A stretch of DNA of 64,000 bases from Nematopogon swammerdamellus (GCA_946902875.1 OX336343.1:17779596-17843595); one strand, 5' to 3'; shown: positions 53,493-63,365, counted from the stretch's first letter. Notes: a model not told the origin generated them from the sequence alone. A program made the numbers and translations.

Positions 53493-53659
53493 TGTTAACG
53501 GGCCAAATTCATGCGGCACATCTAGGTTTTAAAACTAAGTGTACAACAAATAGTTTTCGAGCAGTCTAACCGATCAGCATTGTCTATAAGCCGCAAATGC
53601 AACAGCAAATACATTTTTCCAAAAAGGCATATCAATAAAATCTACAGACTACCTTATCC

Positions 53660-53757
53660 GCCTTGTCGCTGACATGGCACCTCACTGAGCACGGTTTCGC
53701 GAGGGGTGGTGTTATTGGCTGTATCTGATTGTCCGATGGACTCCTGGGTGCAGGCCA
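53660..53757 (+). repeat. LINE 3' end remnant
   Basis: 'GACATGGCACCTCACTGAGC / ACGGTTTCGCGAGG' resembles 4215-4300 and 57725-57770. Diverged. Confidence 0.5.
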
Positions 53758-53789
53758 ATACAATAACTAGTGTAGTATCTCAGACTCAC

Positions 53790-53941
53790 CATATCCAGGT
53801 GGTGGTTCAGGCCCAGAGGGCGCTGTCTGTGGGGCGGCGGTGGCGGGAGAGCTGGGGGTGGAGGCCGGCGAAGTGGGCGTGGAGGTGGGGGTGGGTGCGG
53901 GTACCGCGCGACGAACCGCAGTCTGAGGCTGCGCATCCGGC
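53790..53941 (-). CDS. Smurf: Smurf exon: linker to WW2 start
   Basis: One base completes Arg, then PDAQPQTAVRRAVPAPTPTS, a Thr/Ser/Pro-rich stretch, and GPEPPPGY plus one base at TATG|GTGAGT. 152 nt. It supplies the first residues of WW2, where Tyr stands in for the first Trp, as in known Smurf WW2 domains. Confidence 0.93.
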
Positions 53942-54004
53942 CTGCAACAATTTGACAGTGTTGTCGTGGAATACAAGTTATTAATTGCAGAAAAATGTAT
54001 TTGC

Positions 54005-54134
54005 TTTTATGTTATCCGGTATGAGTGGCTGGGTCAGAGGAGCCAACTCTCCGACCAGCCAATATCACCTCCGAGAAGGTAAGCGCCATACCGGAGACTT
54101 CCCTTTGGATTTCTGGCTATACTGAACTAGAGGA
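54005..54134 (-). repeat. SINE-B, 3' part (interrupted by a LINE)
   Basis: 'GTTATCCGGTATGAGTGGCT' (reverse-complemented tail) to 'TATACTGAACTAGAGGA'. It continues at 55319-55375 ('AGAGGAGAATACAGTGGAAG'). Confidence 0.85.
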
Positions 54135-55318
54135 ATCTATTACTAAATGTTAACAAAACTAACATTATGCACTTTGCTCTAGGTACTCATAGACGTAATA
54201 ACACTGATGCCATATTAAAAACTGCAGAAAACTTGTCATTAAACCTTGCTAATGAACTAACTTTTCTTGGGGTAATATTTGATAAAAGTTTTACTTGGAA
54301 AGCCCACATAAACTCTTTAGCTGGTAAGTTGAGTTCCGCTTGTTATGCTATAAAAAAAATTAAAGAGCTATGCGGAACTCATGCTGCAAAGACGGTTTAT
54401 CATGCCTATTTTGAGAGCATCATGTCATATGGCCTTATGTTTTGGGGAAATGCAGCAGACTCAAATAGAATATTTTTATTACAGAAGAGGGCCTTGCGGT
54501 ACATCCTAAATATGAAAACTATTGATACTTGTAGGACAGCGTTCGGGGAGATAGGAATCATGACTTTACCAAGTGCATATGTTTACCAGAACATATGCTA
54601 TGTCAGAAAATACATTAATGATTCCTCTCTTAATTCCGACAATCATAACTATGATACACGGTGTAAGAATAATGTACAACTAATAAGACATAGATTAGCT
54701 AAAACCTCAAAAAGCTTTATTTGTAATAGTGTTAGATTTTATAATAAACTGTCTTCTAACATAAAACAATTAGATGATAATAATTTCAAACGACGGATTA
54801 AATTAATGTTAATTGAAAAGAGTTATTACACTATTAAGGATGCATTAACTGACCGTAATTTTATCTAAGAGTTTGACTACTGTTTTTTCCACTAACAAAC
54901 TTTGACAATTTGACATTTGGATACACTTTGTATAATAATTTTTTTTTTTATATGACTTATTACATCTCTTTTTAATAAATGTAAACTAATTTTTATTTAT
55001 TTTTTGACTTGATATAATATGAAGTATCAAAATTGACGATGGCACTATACACCAGATATAGGTAATTTAAATAGGCAGTGTGGTCAAATTCTTCAGTATT
55101 CATGTTTATGCTGTAAATATTAATGCTCCTGTGAGCGGTAGTATGGGTTAATTATTTGTAAGTTACTATAATATAATACTTATAAGGTACTAACAAAACA
55201 TTGTGACTTGCGAAGTTTGTTTGTCAGTTCTTCTTCGCATTGAATTTAGAACTGGCGGAATTTTCGACATGTCCAAGCGTAGGTTACCTACCTATGGATG
55301 AAATTATACAATAAACAA
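54135..55318 (+). mobile_element. 5'-truncated jockey-like LINE with target duplication
   Basis: Inserted in a SINE-B. AGAGGA is present on both sides (54129-54134 and 55319-55324), and the SINE resumes exactly there. The element has the last 244 codons of a reverse transcriptase protein and a 3' UTR of about 450 bp ending 'ATTATACAATAAACAA'. 5' truncation is normal for LINE insertions. Confidence 0.88.
54137..54868 (+). CDS. Reverse transcriptase C-terminus of the LINE, uninterrupted
   Basis: Opens at the truncation with LLLNVNKTNIMHFA (the 'LNxxKT' block of the palm domain), then LTFLGVIFDKSFTWKAHINS (the 'LGVxxDxxLxWxxHI' thumb-side motif), LLQKRALRYI, YDTRCKNNVQLIRHRLAKTS and VRFYNKLSSNIKQLDDNNFK, ending TAA at 54868. 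These are features of jockey-type non-LTR proteins. The catalytic FADD box, endonuclease and gag parts lie upstream and were lost. The absence of any stop or frameshift over 244 codons suggests a fairly recent insertion. AT-rich codon use. It is not a host gene. Confidence 0.9.
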   Translation, partial: LLLNVNKTNIMHFALGTHRRNNTDAILKTAENLSLNLANELTFLGVIFDKSFTWKAHINSLAGKLSSACYAIKKIKELCGTHAAKTVYHAYFESIMSYGLMFWGNAADSNRIFLLQKRALRYILNMKTIDTCRTAFGEIGIMTLPSAYVYQNICYVRKYINDSSLNSDNHNYDTRCKNNVQLIRHRLAKTSKSFICNSVRFYNKLSSNIKQLDDNNFKRRIKLMLIEKSYYTIKDALTDRNFI

Positions 55319-55675
55319 AGAGGAGAATACAGTGGAAGCTGCTATGCAGCCATCTTACATCTGGTAAGCGTGCAAAAAGTGGAAAGTTGGTTCTTCAGGG
55401 TCCACATTGTCAGGATCTTTGTTTCTCATGGCCAACTGGTCCATACTGGCAAAGATGTCAAACAGCGAAATTACAGAACAAAACAGGTTGTGTACCGGGA
55501 ACAACTCAAACGTTCACTCATACAAATGTAGATTTCAATCAATAGACATGTCGGGTGAATTTTCGTTGAAATGGAGCCCCAGCCCTGGTGAATATATTTT
55601 TCTATTCAAACATTCTATATGCATCTTTGTGGAATAAATGTTCGTGGGTGATGTTATTTCAAATACAACACTAAC
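55319..55675 (-). repeat. SINE-B remainder and Smurf intron
   Basis: 55319-55375 is the rest of the interrupted SINE-B ('GCTGCTATGCAGCCATCTTA'). 55376-55675 has no recognised element. Confidence 0.7.
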
Positions 55676-56470
55676 CTTAAAGATATAGCCGATGCCTGGA
55701 CAACGTCTGGATCGGGGCTGCCAGCCGAAAAGGTTGATGTGGACAATCCGGTGGGAGGAGAAGGGAGTTTTGCCGACTCTCCTACCGAGGGGGTCGACGG
55801 CAAACTGCTAGACGGGCCGGTCACTGGTCCAGTTAATGGGGGCCCAAGAATTCTTCCCGCAGACGAAAAACTGGTAGGAGGGGAAGAAACTTTAGCAGAA
55901 TCCCCCACCGATGGGGTCACCGGCAAACTGCTAGACGGGGCCGTCATCGCATCAATCGATGGGGGCCCAGCGGTTCTCCACACAGACGAACAGCTGCTCG
56001 ACGGACCGGTCGTCGATCCAACCAATGGTGCGCCAGGAATTCTCCCCACAGACGGAAATTCAAGTGGCTCCATTGGAGGTCCGGGAACAGGGCTGTCTAA
56101 TATGCAACCATTGGGTATTTCCATCGGAAGATCGAGTAGACTGGAGTCTTGCGCTTGCTGACTATTGGGCAGGGCGGGTATTCTATGAACCGAAGGAGAG
56201 ACTAGACCGGCAGGTTGTCCTGGAATTTTCGATGGAGTGCCACTGAGGGGTGAGCTGGGAATAGGTCCGTGTATTCTCCCATTGACGGCTAAGCTCGAAG
56301 GTGGTCCAGGAATTTTTGTCGATGTCCCGTTGAGAGGTGGGGCATCACTGGAGGCGGTGGGGGCGGCGTGGGGGCGGGGAGGAGGCTGCGGGGGCGGGGA
56401 GGCGGCGGAGTCGGGAGCTATCGGTCGGTGCCACTGCGTGCGACGACCCAGGTGATTAACGTAGTACGCT
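55676..56470 (-). CDS. Smurf: Smurf exon: WW1 second half and long repeat-bearing linker
   Basis: 795 nt (265 residues). It opens by completing Arg, then AYYVNHLGRRTQWHRP, the second half of WW1 with its second Trp. The rest is a Pro/Ser/Gly-rich linker with imperfect repeats: 'PSSSLPVTPSVGDSAKVSSP' and 'PSSSLPSTPSVGESAKLPSP', alternating with 'GRIxGPPLTGPVTGPSSS'-like segments. The DNA unit is about 117 bp or less. Ends AISL plus two bases at TTAAG|GTTAGT. The corresponding linker in known Smurf proteins is much shorter, so the expansion explains the long product. It is likely disordered, with phosphorylation-prone Ser-Pro sites (inference). Confidence 0.92.
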
Positions 56471-56499
56471 CTGCAAGAATGTAGTCAATTGTTTAATGA

Positions 56500-56555
56500 A
56501 ATATTTATTACACTACTACATCACTACTACACTACTACACTACTACTCAGTTTGT
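56500..56555. repeat. (ACTACT)n-type microsatellite
   Basis: Short repeat of 'CACTACTAC', beside the SINE-A. Confidence 0.8.
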
Positions 56556-57030
56556 ACCGTGTGGGGTCGGTACTTAAAAAGAATAGCCCCACTGCATCTC
56601 TCCCCGTCGCATGTCGTAAAAGTCGACTAAGGGATCAGAAAATTCGTCAGCCTCGGTAGCTCAGTGGCGCGGTTGGTTAGTCAACTGTTATTAAGCAACG
56701 CTGAGCGCGGTCAGTGATTGGATGGGTGACCGCTCGACCGTTGGAGGCTGACCGTGGTTCGGATTCCACGTTAAACTGTAGGTCCCTTCCCTTCTTACCT
56801 TACTAGGTGGTAGGGTTTATCCCGGCCGGGTTGGTACCACCGCACTGAACGAAACGTCGGTCGAAACGGCTATGTAAATAGCTCGTGTTTTCCGTCCAGT
56901 TTAGTGTAGCCGACATGAAATGAAGGGAAGCACTGACGTGGCACCTAGTTTACCCTGTGTTATGGGCTGACATCACGGATGTTGTAGGTGATGTAGCAAA
57001 CCGTGTCAGGTTCCATAAAAAAAAAAAACA
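56556..57030 (+). repeat. Full-length SINE-A reference copy
   Basis: 5' module 'GTGTGGGGTCGGTACTTAAA' to 'GACTAAGGGATCAGAAAATT' (56562-56645). tRNA-like A box TAGCTCAGTGGC (56658-56669). 5S rRNA-like stretch 'TTAAGCAACGCTGAGCGCGG' plus 'GATGGGTGACCGC' (56690-56733). B box GGTTCGGATTCC (56756-56767). Shared body from 56780. Tail CCATAAAAAAAAAAA (57014-57028). It lies in a Smurf intron, antisense to the gene. Confidence 0.93.
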
Positions 57031-57171
57031 ACATCAGTGCTGTCAGGACGTCGACAGAGATGAGAGGGAGTTTGTTTTGTTCGCCGTGTTGCGAGGACAC
57101 ACCTCCAAACTAGCAAATATTACTAGCTTTAAATAAAGTCGGTTTGATTAATAGTCAGTCAGTCAGCGTGT

Positions 57172-57245
57172 AAGCGTCCACTGCTGGACATACACCTCTC
57201 CAATTTTCCTCCAGTTCTCCCGGCCTTCAGCGATACGGAACCACT
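57172..57245 (-). repeat. RTE-like LINE 3' fragment
   Basis: The reverse complement of 'CCGCTGAAGGCCGGGAGGAC / TGGAGG...TGTCCAGCAGTGG' as at 20800-20850. A (CAGT)n run precedes it. Confidence 0.7.
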
Positions 57246-57351
57246 ACTTAATAAAACACGCTTTATTTTCTACGATGGAGCTGCTCGTCAAATGTTGGCA
57301 AGAGTAAAAAAAATTACAGGAAAAAAAATTCAAATCAATAAGGTTGCTAAC

Positions 57352-57559
57352 CGTCCAGTAGAAGTGAACCTCTCCTCCCAGTGAGGCGGCAGGGGTCTGG
57401 CGGCCGGCGCTCGCACGTCGCCCGCCGGCCCCACCACCGCAAGGGGCGAGCCCTCGCCCGCGCCGCTAGCGCCCTCGCGCGACAGCAGCGACACAATCAC
57501 CTGCCCCCGCACGCCCTCCGTTCCATTCGGACCCTCCTCGCATAGCTCCAGGCACTGGT
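57352..57559 (-). CDS. Smurf: Smurf exon: C2 end and WW1 first half
   Basis: Two bases complete the Tyr codon (DTG-Y), then QCLELCEEGPNGTEGVRGQV and IVSLLSREG, the last beta strands of the C2 domain, a spacer, and PLPPHWEERFTSTG (first half of WW1 with the first Trp), ending at CG|GTTAGC. 208 nt. The spacer between C2 and WW1 is Gly/Ala/Pro-rich. Confidence 0.94.
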
Positions 57560-57662
57560 CTGTAAGGAGAAGCGTCTTGTTCGTACTTTCCTTTTTTTAT
57601 TATGGAACCTGACAGGGTTTCGACCATGGACCAGGGAATCGGCCTTGATTCAGTCCGGTGGT

Positions 57663-57990
57663 ACAAACCTTCAACTGGGTCTTCAAACGTCGTATTAAGC
57701 AGGTAGCGTTTGAATAGTCTGCAAATCTGCTGGTGCCTTGCTGAACGTGGTTACTCTAGGTGAGGTGGTTTGGCTTGTGTCGAAAAGATAGTGGTTCGAG
57801 GTTCAAATCCGGTCGGCGTGTACTAATGATTTTTTTATGATAGAAAGTTTTACGTGCATACCTACACCTGCTGCTCCACCGTTCTGAACCGGTGTAAAAC
57901 TGTAGGTTCCTCTTCCCTTGACATTTACTAGGTGGTAGGCTCAATTGCAGCCGACTAGGTTTGTACCACCGTACTGGGAAAAATCATTAA
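57663..57990 (+). repeat. LINE tail remnant and SINE-B 5' part
   Basis: 57663-57755 resembles the LINE 3' end at 4150-4240 ('GGGTCTTCAAACGTCGTATT', 'GCAAATCTGCTGG'). 57756-57985 is a SINE-B head ('GGTTCAAATCCGGTCGGCGT', B box) and first half of the body ('TTTACTAGGTGGTAGGCTCA'). The 3' half is missing. Confidence 0.78.
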
Positions 57991-58599
57991 TTCTACCACT
58001 TAGTCTATCTTATTTTATATGTCTATGACTTCAGTTCGAGTACTACGCAACAGATACGCGCAAATTTTTTTTGCAAGGGTTTTAAACAGGCAGTTGTTTT
58101 TTGATGTTTTGCAACAGATTCAACCTGTTGTTTGACGGATGAATGTACGAATACGTAATATGACATTGGATTGGTCACACAACAGACAAAACACAGGTAA
58201 ATGATTGTTGCAACACACACACATGCGCACAATGTCAAAGTTATTTGCGCATCATTTACACTCCCTATTAGTTCTATTCTAATCATGATCAAATCACTTT
58301 CCGTCCCATCTTATGCCACTAAAAATTATTTTCGTGTCGTCTACATTGAAATTGGAAGGAAACCCCAAACTATTTTCAAAGTCCTTTCACTCTAGCTAAC
58401 ATTTACTCTTGATTTTTCGAAATTGTATTTTATTTTTAACGCCAATTCAAATGACGGTCTGAATAAGATTCTGAAATTATATTTCAAACAAAACAATTGT
58501 ATACCATTCTATTGAATAAAAAGCCAGTTAACCGCTAAGTGTCGCCGAGACAAAATTGTGGGATAATAGCTTTTCCCCAGCGACATAATCCACCTACAA
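57991..58599. other. Nothing recognised
   Basis: Smurf intron. The short open frames on both strands lack support. Confidence 0.45.
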
Positions 58600-59155
58600 G
58601 TCTGACTGGCACCTCCACAGGGGTGAAATTGGCTGTGCCTAAGGCTCCGACATCAAGCACAGCCGACCCTATTGCTAAGCCAATGCCGTCAGTTCGTCCG
58701 CCCGTCTGTCTGTCTCTGTCCTACCTTTAAAGGGCTGTATCTTTTGATCCGTAATAGGTAGCCCTTTGAAATGTTCACAAAATATGTTGGCGTATATAAA
58801 TAACAAAAAAAACAAAGTTAAAATTGAAACAAGAAACATTTGTTTTTTTGCTCTATCGTAAAAAACGGTAATACATACAAACATCAAACTTGGTGTAATT
58901 ATAGTACAAACTCTAAAGTAACACAACTAATAATAAAAATGCCAATTTTTGTAAATGTATTTAATGTAAACACGAGAAAATCTTTTACTGGTTTAGTAAT
59001 TTACGTGAAAAACCGCTGGCAACTATATGTATGTACTATAAACTGTTGATTTTCCAGAAATATAAAAATAAAATAAAAATTAAATCTGGGCAATTACGCA
59101 GTGGTACGGAACCTTCGGTGCGCGAGTCCTACTCGCACTTGACTTGTTTTTAAGA
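58600..59155. repeat. Element 'E', copy 3
   Basis: 'CCTATTGCTAAGCCAATGCC', a (GTCT)n run, 'ATCCGTAATAGGTAGCCCTT' and the end 'GTGCGCGAGTCCTACTCGCA / CTTGACTTGTTTTT', in the same orientation as copy 2. Confidence 0.75.
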
Positions 59156-59397
59156 ATTATTTTTTTATTTGTTAGGTAATTAATTATCTAGTCATGTTTG
59201 CATAAGTCAATGTGAACATTTGATTCAGCTCAGGGCAATCATATTTACGAGAATTGTGAATTTGGCTAAGATGTCGTACCTAGCTCCCGTGGGATCTTTG
59301 TGAATTTTCTTTGCACTCGTTAAATGTCCAACATAAAATAAAACAATTAAACTAAAGAGATGTACGCAGTAGAGTGGTAGAGTGGCGGTGTACTCAC

Positions 59398-59498
59398 ATC
59401 CGGTGTCGCGCAGTTTGTGCACGGTCGAGGGTTGGATGCGGACGCAGCCGAGGAAGCCGGAGCCCTGCCGCTTGTGTACTTTCCGCTGGTTCCAGATG
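59398..59498 (-). CDS. Smurf: Smurf exon: C2 domain, first exon visible
   Basis: One base completes a codon after GCGACAG, then IWNQRKVHKRQGSGFLGCVR and LRDTG plus one base at GGAT|GTGAGT. 101 nt. It matches the Smurf C2 segment 'WNHKKIHKKQGAGFLGCVR'. Upstream C2 exons are not found on the minus strand up to 64000, so the next intron is at least 4.5 kb. Confidence 0.93.
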
Positions 59499-59606
59499 CT
59501 GTCGCAAATCATTTTGGTACATAGGCCATGGGTGCCTTAATCACAGCGGCCAGAGTACATGCTCCAACCATTCAACATAAAAATGTGTATGAATAATTGG
59601 AATGTG
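59499..59606 (-). other. Smurf intron start
   Basis: No element recognised. Upstream intron sequence of the C2 exon. Confidence 0.5.
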
Positions 59607-60030
59607 TTAGGTTGAATGGAATAGGTAGATTATAAATACCTAATGTTACTAAATGTTGCGAGAACACATAACATGGAGTGGTTAAAACCAGCTCTCTCGG
59701 GAATTCTGAAAAATTTCATAAATAGGAGTAGTTAAAACAACCTCTTTTGGAAATTCTGAAAATTTTCTGGGAATTCCCGAATTCGAAAAATATATCCTGG
59801 TGGTTATCACTTCCATACCAATAATTTTTTTTTTCTAAATAATTTTTGGGTTTTTACATAAGGTATTCATGCATTAAAGCATATTACAAGTGTCAAAAGT
59901 TATTACTATATCACCACCAGGATATATTTTTCAAATTCCGAAATTCATAGGAATTTTTCAGAGTTTCCAAAAGAGGTCGTTTAACCACTCCTAGTTATGT
60001 CTTCTCGCTATTTATACTCTACCTATTCCG
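59607..60030. mobile_element. Long inverted-repeat element
   Basis: Arms of up to about 200 bp: 'GGAATAGGTAGATTATAAAT', 'GCGAGAACACATAACATGGA', 'CTCTTTTGGAAATTCTGAAA', 'ATATATCCTGGTGGTTAT' on the left are found in reverse-complement order at 59910-60030. 59640-59720 also contains a partial direct duplication ('GGTTAAAACCAGCTCTCTCG' / 'AGTTAAAACAACCTCTTTTG'). Confidence 0.82.
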
Positions 60031-60544
60031 ATTCCTGGTTATGTGGTACTTATTAAACGAAAAACATTAACATGGTGTAATAGCAAAGCCTAAACAAACA
60101 TTAAATTATGAATTGTGTAAAAAGAGACAACCTATTTTCAATTAAAACTAGCAACTGAATCTAACAATGTTATTCTCAATTTTTAAACAATTGAAAATGG
60201 GAAACAGTCAGTCAGCTGCTTGTTCTTTCAATACATTTATGAATAACAAGATTATTCATCAATACATGTATGTCACTGGAAAAACACTTTGTCCTTGTTC
60301 TTTTGCTTACACTGTGGTCAGGGATTCTCTAGGTGATAAGAACAATGACTCTTACATAAGTTGCTATAGGTTCAGTTAGGTGTTTTTACCTTCTCCATAA
60401 TGGTTTTCACTGCCATTTATGAGGTCTACCTACATAGCTTCAACCTCATGTATGGGTGGCATTTATTTATAATTAACTATTGTTCCTCCGACTTAGCTTC
60501 ATGTGACAAAATATTCTATAACCATCCTTACAGTAACATGTTGG
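60031..60544. other. Nothing recognised
   Basis: AT-rich intronic sequence. Open frames at 60167-60379 and 60400-60648 lack motifs. Confidence 0.45.
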
Positions 60545-60760
60545 GCCAGTACTCCAAAAGAATAGCCCCACTGCATCTCTCCCCGTCATGTTGTAAAAGA
60601 CGACTAAGGGATAAGAACGCGATGCCATTCTATAGGGCGACAGGCTAGCCACCTCTCAGCTTGGCACGGTCCTTCCACCTAGTCACGCGGCGGGTGGGGC
60701 TGCATGCCTTACTTGCTGCTTGATAGTTATCTTGTCCGAACTATTGAGAGATCACAATAG
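60545..60760 (+). repeat. Family 'C' copy 2, headed by the SINE-A 5' module
   Basis: 'CCAGTACTCCAAAAGAATAG', 'CCCCACTGCATCTCTCCCCG' and 'GACGACTAAGGGATAAGAAC' (the SINE-A 5' module) run into 'GGCGACAGGCTAGCCACCTC', 'CTTGGCACGGTCCTTCC' and 'TGCTTGATAGTT', as at 26845-26960. Confidence 0.78.
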
Positions 60761-61317
60761 ATCTACCTAGGTCACAGTGATAATAGGGGCCTTAACTCTC
60801 AACTTCAAATGATAAATCATCCTTATATGAGCCAGAACACATTAGTGAAAAGCCCACGTCAATTGATTGAGTTGTTACTCGACTTATAAGCGAACATAAA
60901 ATACATTTTTTTTTCTTTTCTCCTCTTCTACCTGCAATCAGCCTTTATAAGCCTTTATCAGGTTTGATGGTATTGTTTAAGTGACGTGGGGAAGCTGCCA
61001 TCCATTGACAACAGCCTCCATGTTCCTTCCATCTTCCTATTTAAACAGGAGTAGGTTGTTCCTTTTCATAAAATACGCGATGGTGCATACGTTGTTACAG
61101 ATTTTGCAACTTAGTAGATAGGAAATGCATGAAAATAACATAGGCAGGTTCCTGATGGCACTGTCGGTGCATTGCATGTTCACCAACATTTGGTGTGCGT
61201 GCACTCCAATTTGACGCAGACAGAAGATACAGTAAAAAAGTGTGATGCAGATAGACAAATATTTGCAATTTTATCCTTGTGCACTTTTTTTGCACCTCCT
61301 TGACAAGTCTATGTCTA
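60761..61317. other. Nothing recognised
   Basis: Intronic. 60920-61250 may be an old repeat ('GTTTGATGGTATTGTTTAAG...CATCCATTGACAACAG'), but its family is unknown to me. Confidence 0.4.
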
Positions 61318-61935
61318 TTATACAGGATGTTCGGCACATCGACCGACAAAATTTTTTTGTTGGTAATTGGGGTCATATGCAACGTTTTGACCCATGATAC
61401 CTTTTGTCAAATGTCACGTGGTATCGAGATACGATTTTTTTTCTCTATTTTTGAAAATTACCAAAATCCCAGCTTTGTAACTTTTTTGGTTATGATTGCA
61501 TCAGCCCGAAATACAATTTATTGAATTTTACGATGTATCCTTGTTCTAGAAAAATATTATTTGATGAACCTAATACCATGAAAAGGTCTTATGACCTCCC
61601 AAAGTCCCGAGAACGAGTAAAAATATGACAGAATCTTAATTTCCTAATTCATTTAAAAAAAAAACTGACAATTGATAGCTTCATTTTCTTTTTAAAAGTT
61701 AGCTAGTTTAGGTACGCCCTTTCCAACGGTATACCACAATAATTCACTATATGTAGTCAAAATTAGGGATAATTTGCGAGAGTTTCATTAACAAGAATAT
61801 CGTAAATTAGTTATTAAAAAAAAACCAAGAGTCTAAACATTAACAATGGAGAATTGAACAAAGTGCCCGCGCGACCGGTACATGTTCTAAATAAAAAAAT
61901 GCTCCCGAAAACGCTCTCAATACTTTTTTACGCTT
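61318..61935 (+). mobile_element. Interspersed element 'G', copy 3
   Basis: Starts 'TACAGGATGTTCGGCACATC', ends near 'GAAAACGCTCTCAATACTTT', with the same internal order as at 28262-28770 and a longer centre. No transposase frame. Confidence 0.8.
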
Positions 61936-63365
61936 TTTTCTACAACAAAATAACTAACGACTAAATTAAACTATGATTTAAAGTTTCATTACAAGAATAT
62001 AGGAAATTAGTTATTAAAAACAAAGCTAAACTATGAAATAGCCAATTTTATTAGCTTCGCAAATATTAAGCTCATCCACAAATACTCATGCTGCTATGAT
62101 CGGAACTAACGAAACAATCCGAAAATAGACGCCAATGTCCTCATTTCATGCAAATTATTCTTGGTGAACCACTAATTTAGTGGTACTGTTGTTTGGAGAC
62201 TTGGTATAGAAGCTAGTAGTTCTCTACTACTTGGCAAGCAAGTTTAGACACCTTTCTATGATATATGATAGGTCATAAACTATGAGTCAAGTATTATAAA
62301 ACTGTATTAAAAATATGTTAAATACTTCGATGATAAATAAAAAATTTATGGTATACAAATATTATTAGACAGCACTGCAGCTTATGGCATATTTCTATAA
62401 ATGGGTGATTCTACGTTAAGACTTCCTAGCGACGGCCACAACAAAAAACCCAACATTTTTCGAAAAATTTACACCAGGAACATAATATTTCTTTAAAATA
62501 CAGCGTCTACTTTTATGGCAGTTAATTTCATCATTTCAATTTGCTTAGTTTGACTACAATCGCAAATTAACCTCGAAAAATATCTCTCCCCTGGTCTGTC
62601 CCTCAACAGTATTTTCAGTAAATCAGTAACTTTTAAGTACTTCTCAAATGATAAAATAGGTTAATATTATTAATTTTATAAACTAGAATAACTGATTAAT
62701 GTTGTATATTAGTAAAACTACAAAAACATTACCTTTTTCATTAAAAAAATTCAAGACTAAACTTGTCCCCTGCATTTTGTGTCTCCTCCCCTGACTTTTT
62801 TAATACCTTCAATATTGGGTAAAATAATTTCGTAGTTGCGAACCCAAAGCTGTCAACACTCAGTGTTTCACGTGAAGTTAGCAGCAAACATCACGAAAGC
62901 CATCCGCACGTTTTCATTGGCGGCCATTCTGGACACACCTGTCGTGTTGTGAGGATGTGAACAGTGAACACGGTCTCTCCACTGGAGAGCATTAAATTGT
63001 AATTATTTATGTAAATAGATGATTTTATACGTTAATTAACTGTAATGTATGCACAGATTATCATGTTTGTTTGTGGTTTCTTAATGATAAATACTTTAAA
63101 GGTAATTTGCGTTTTATCGCAAAAATTTCTCTCCCCTGTCATATTTCCCCTGCCTCGAAAGACGCCAGGGTAGAGACAAAGCGTCCAGGGGAGATATTAT
63201 ATATGTGAGCTCAGTAATATGTAGTAGGTATCAACATGTACTAGAACCGTTATGAGACAGTGTATTCATTTTTAATCTTCTGTGTTAGTTATTATTGTTA
63301 TTATATTCGCCTTTGGTAGGCAGGCAAAGGTTACGGACCATACAGTCTGTTTCTGGCTGTATATA
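61936..63365. other. Left flank of the mariner, mostly unrecognised
   Basis: 62400-63230 contains several 'CTCTCCCCTG' phrases ('ATCTCTCCCCTGGTCTGTCC', 'TTCTCTCCCCTGTCATATTT', 'GTCCAGGGGAGATATT') that hint at a repeat or an old element. No exon is supported. Confidence 0.45.

Larger units (their letters stand above)
41146..59498 (-). other. Smurf: Smurf gene span within the window (5' end beyond 64000)
   Basis: Smurf proteins are NEDD4-class E3 ubiquitin ligases. The C2 domain binds membranes, WW domains bind PPxY proteins such as Smads of BMP/TGF-beta signalling, and the HECT domain passes ubiquitin from an E2 through a cysteine thioester. Here eleven exons join in phase: 59498-59398, 57559-57352, 56470-55676, 53941-53790, 48980-48718, 48055-47858, 46515-46276, 45543-45356, 44538-44341, 42680-42515 and 41430-41146. 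All have AG acceptors and GT donors. The product is about 930 residues in this window, longer than whole vertebrate Smurf proteins (about 750) because of one long linker exon. WW2 with Tyr for the first Trp (PPGYEMR) and WW3 with Phe for the second (TTQFTDPR) are Smurf hallmarks that set it apart from Nedd4 and Su(dx). The start codon and C2 N-terminus are not in the window. Confidence 0.95.

Noticed and set aside
53712..53984. Plus-strand Trp/Arg-rich frame
   Set aside because: Antisense of the Smurf linker exon at 53790-53941.
55739..56161. 140-codon plus-strand frame (GVDGKLLDGPVTGPV...)
   Set aside because: Antisense of the repeat-bearing Smurf linker exon; the minus strand joins in phase with WW1 on one side and the next exon on the other.
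56650..56770. A 5S rRNA or tRNA gene
   Set aside because: Partial 5S and tRNA similarity only, embedded in a SINE found many times in the window.
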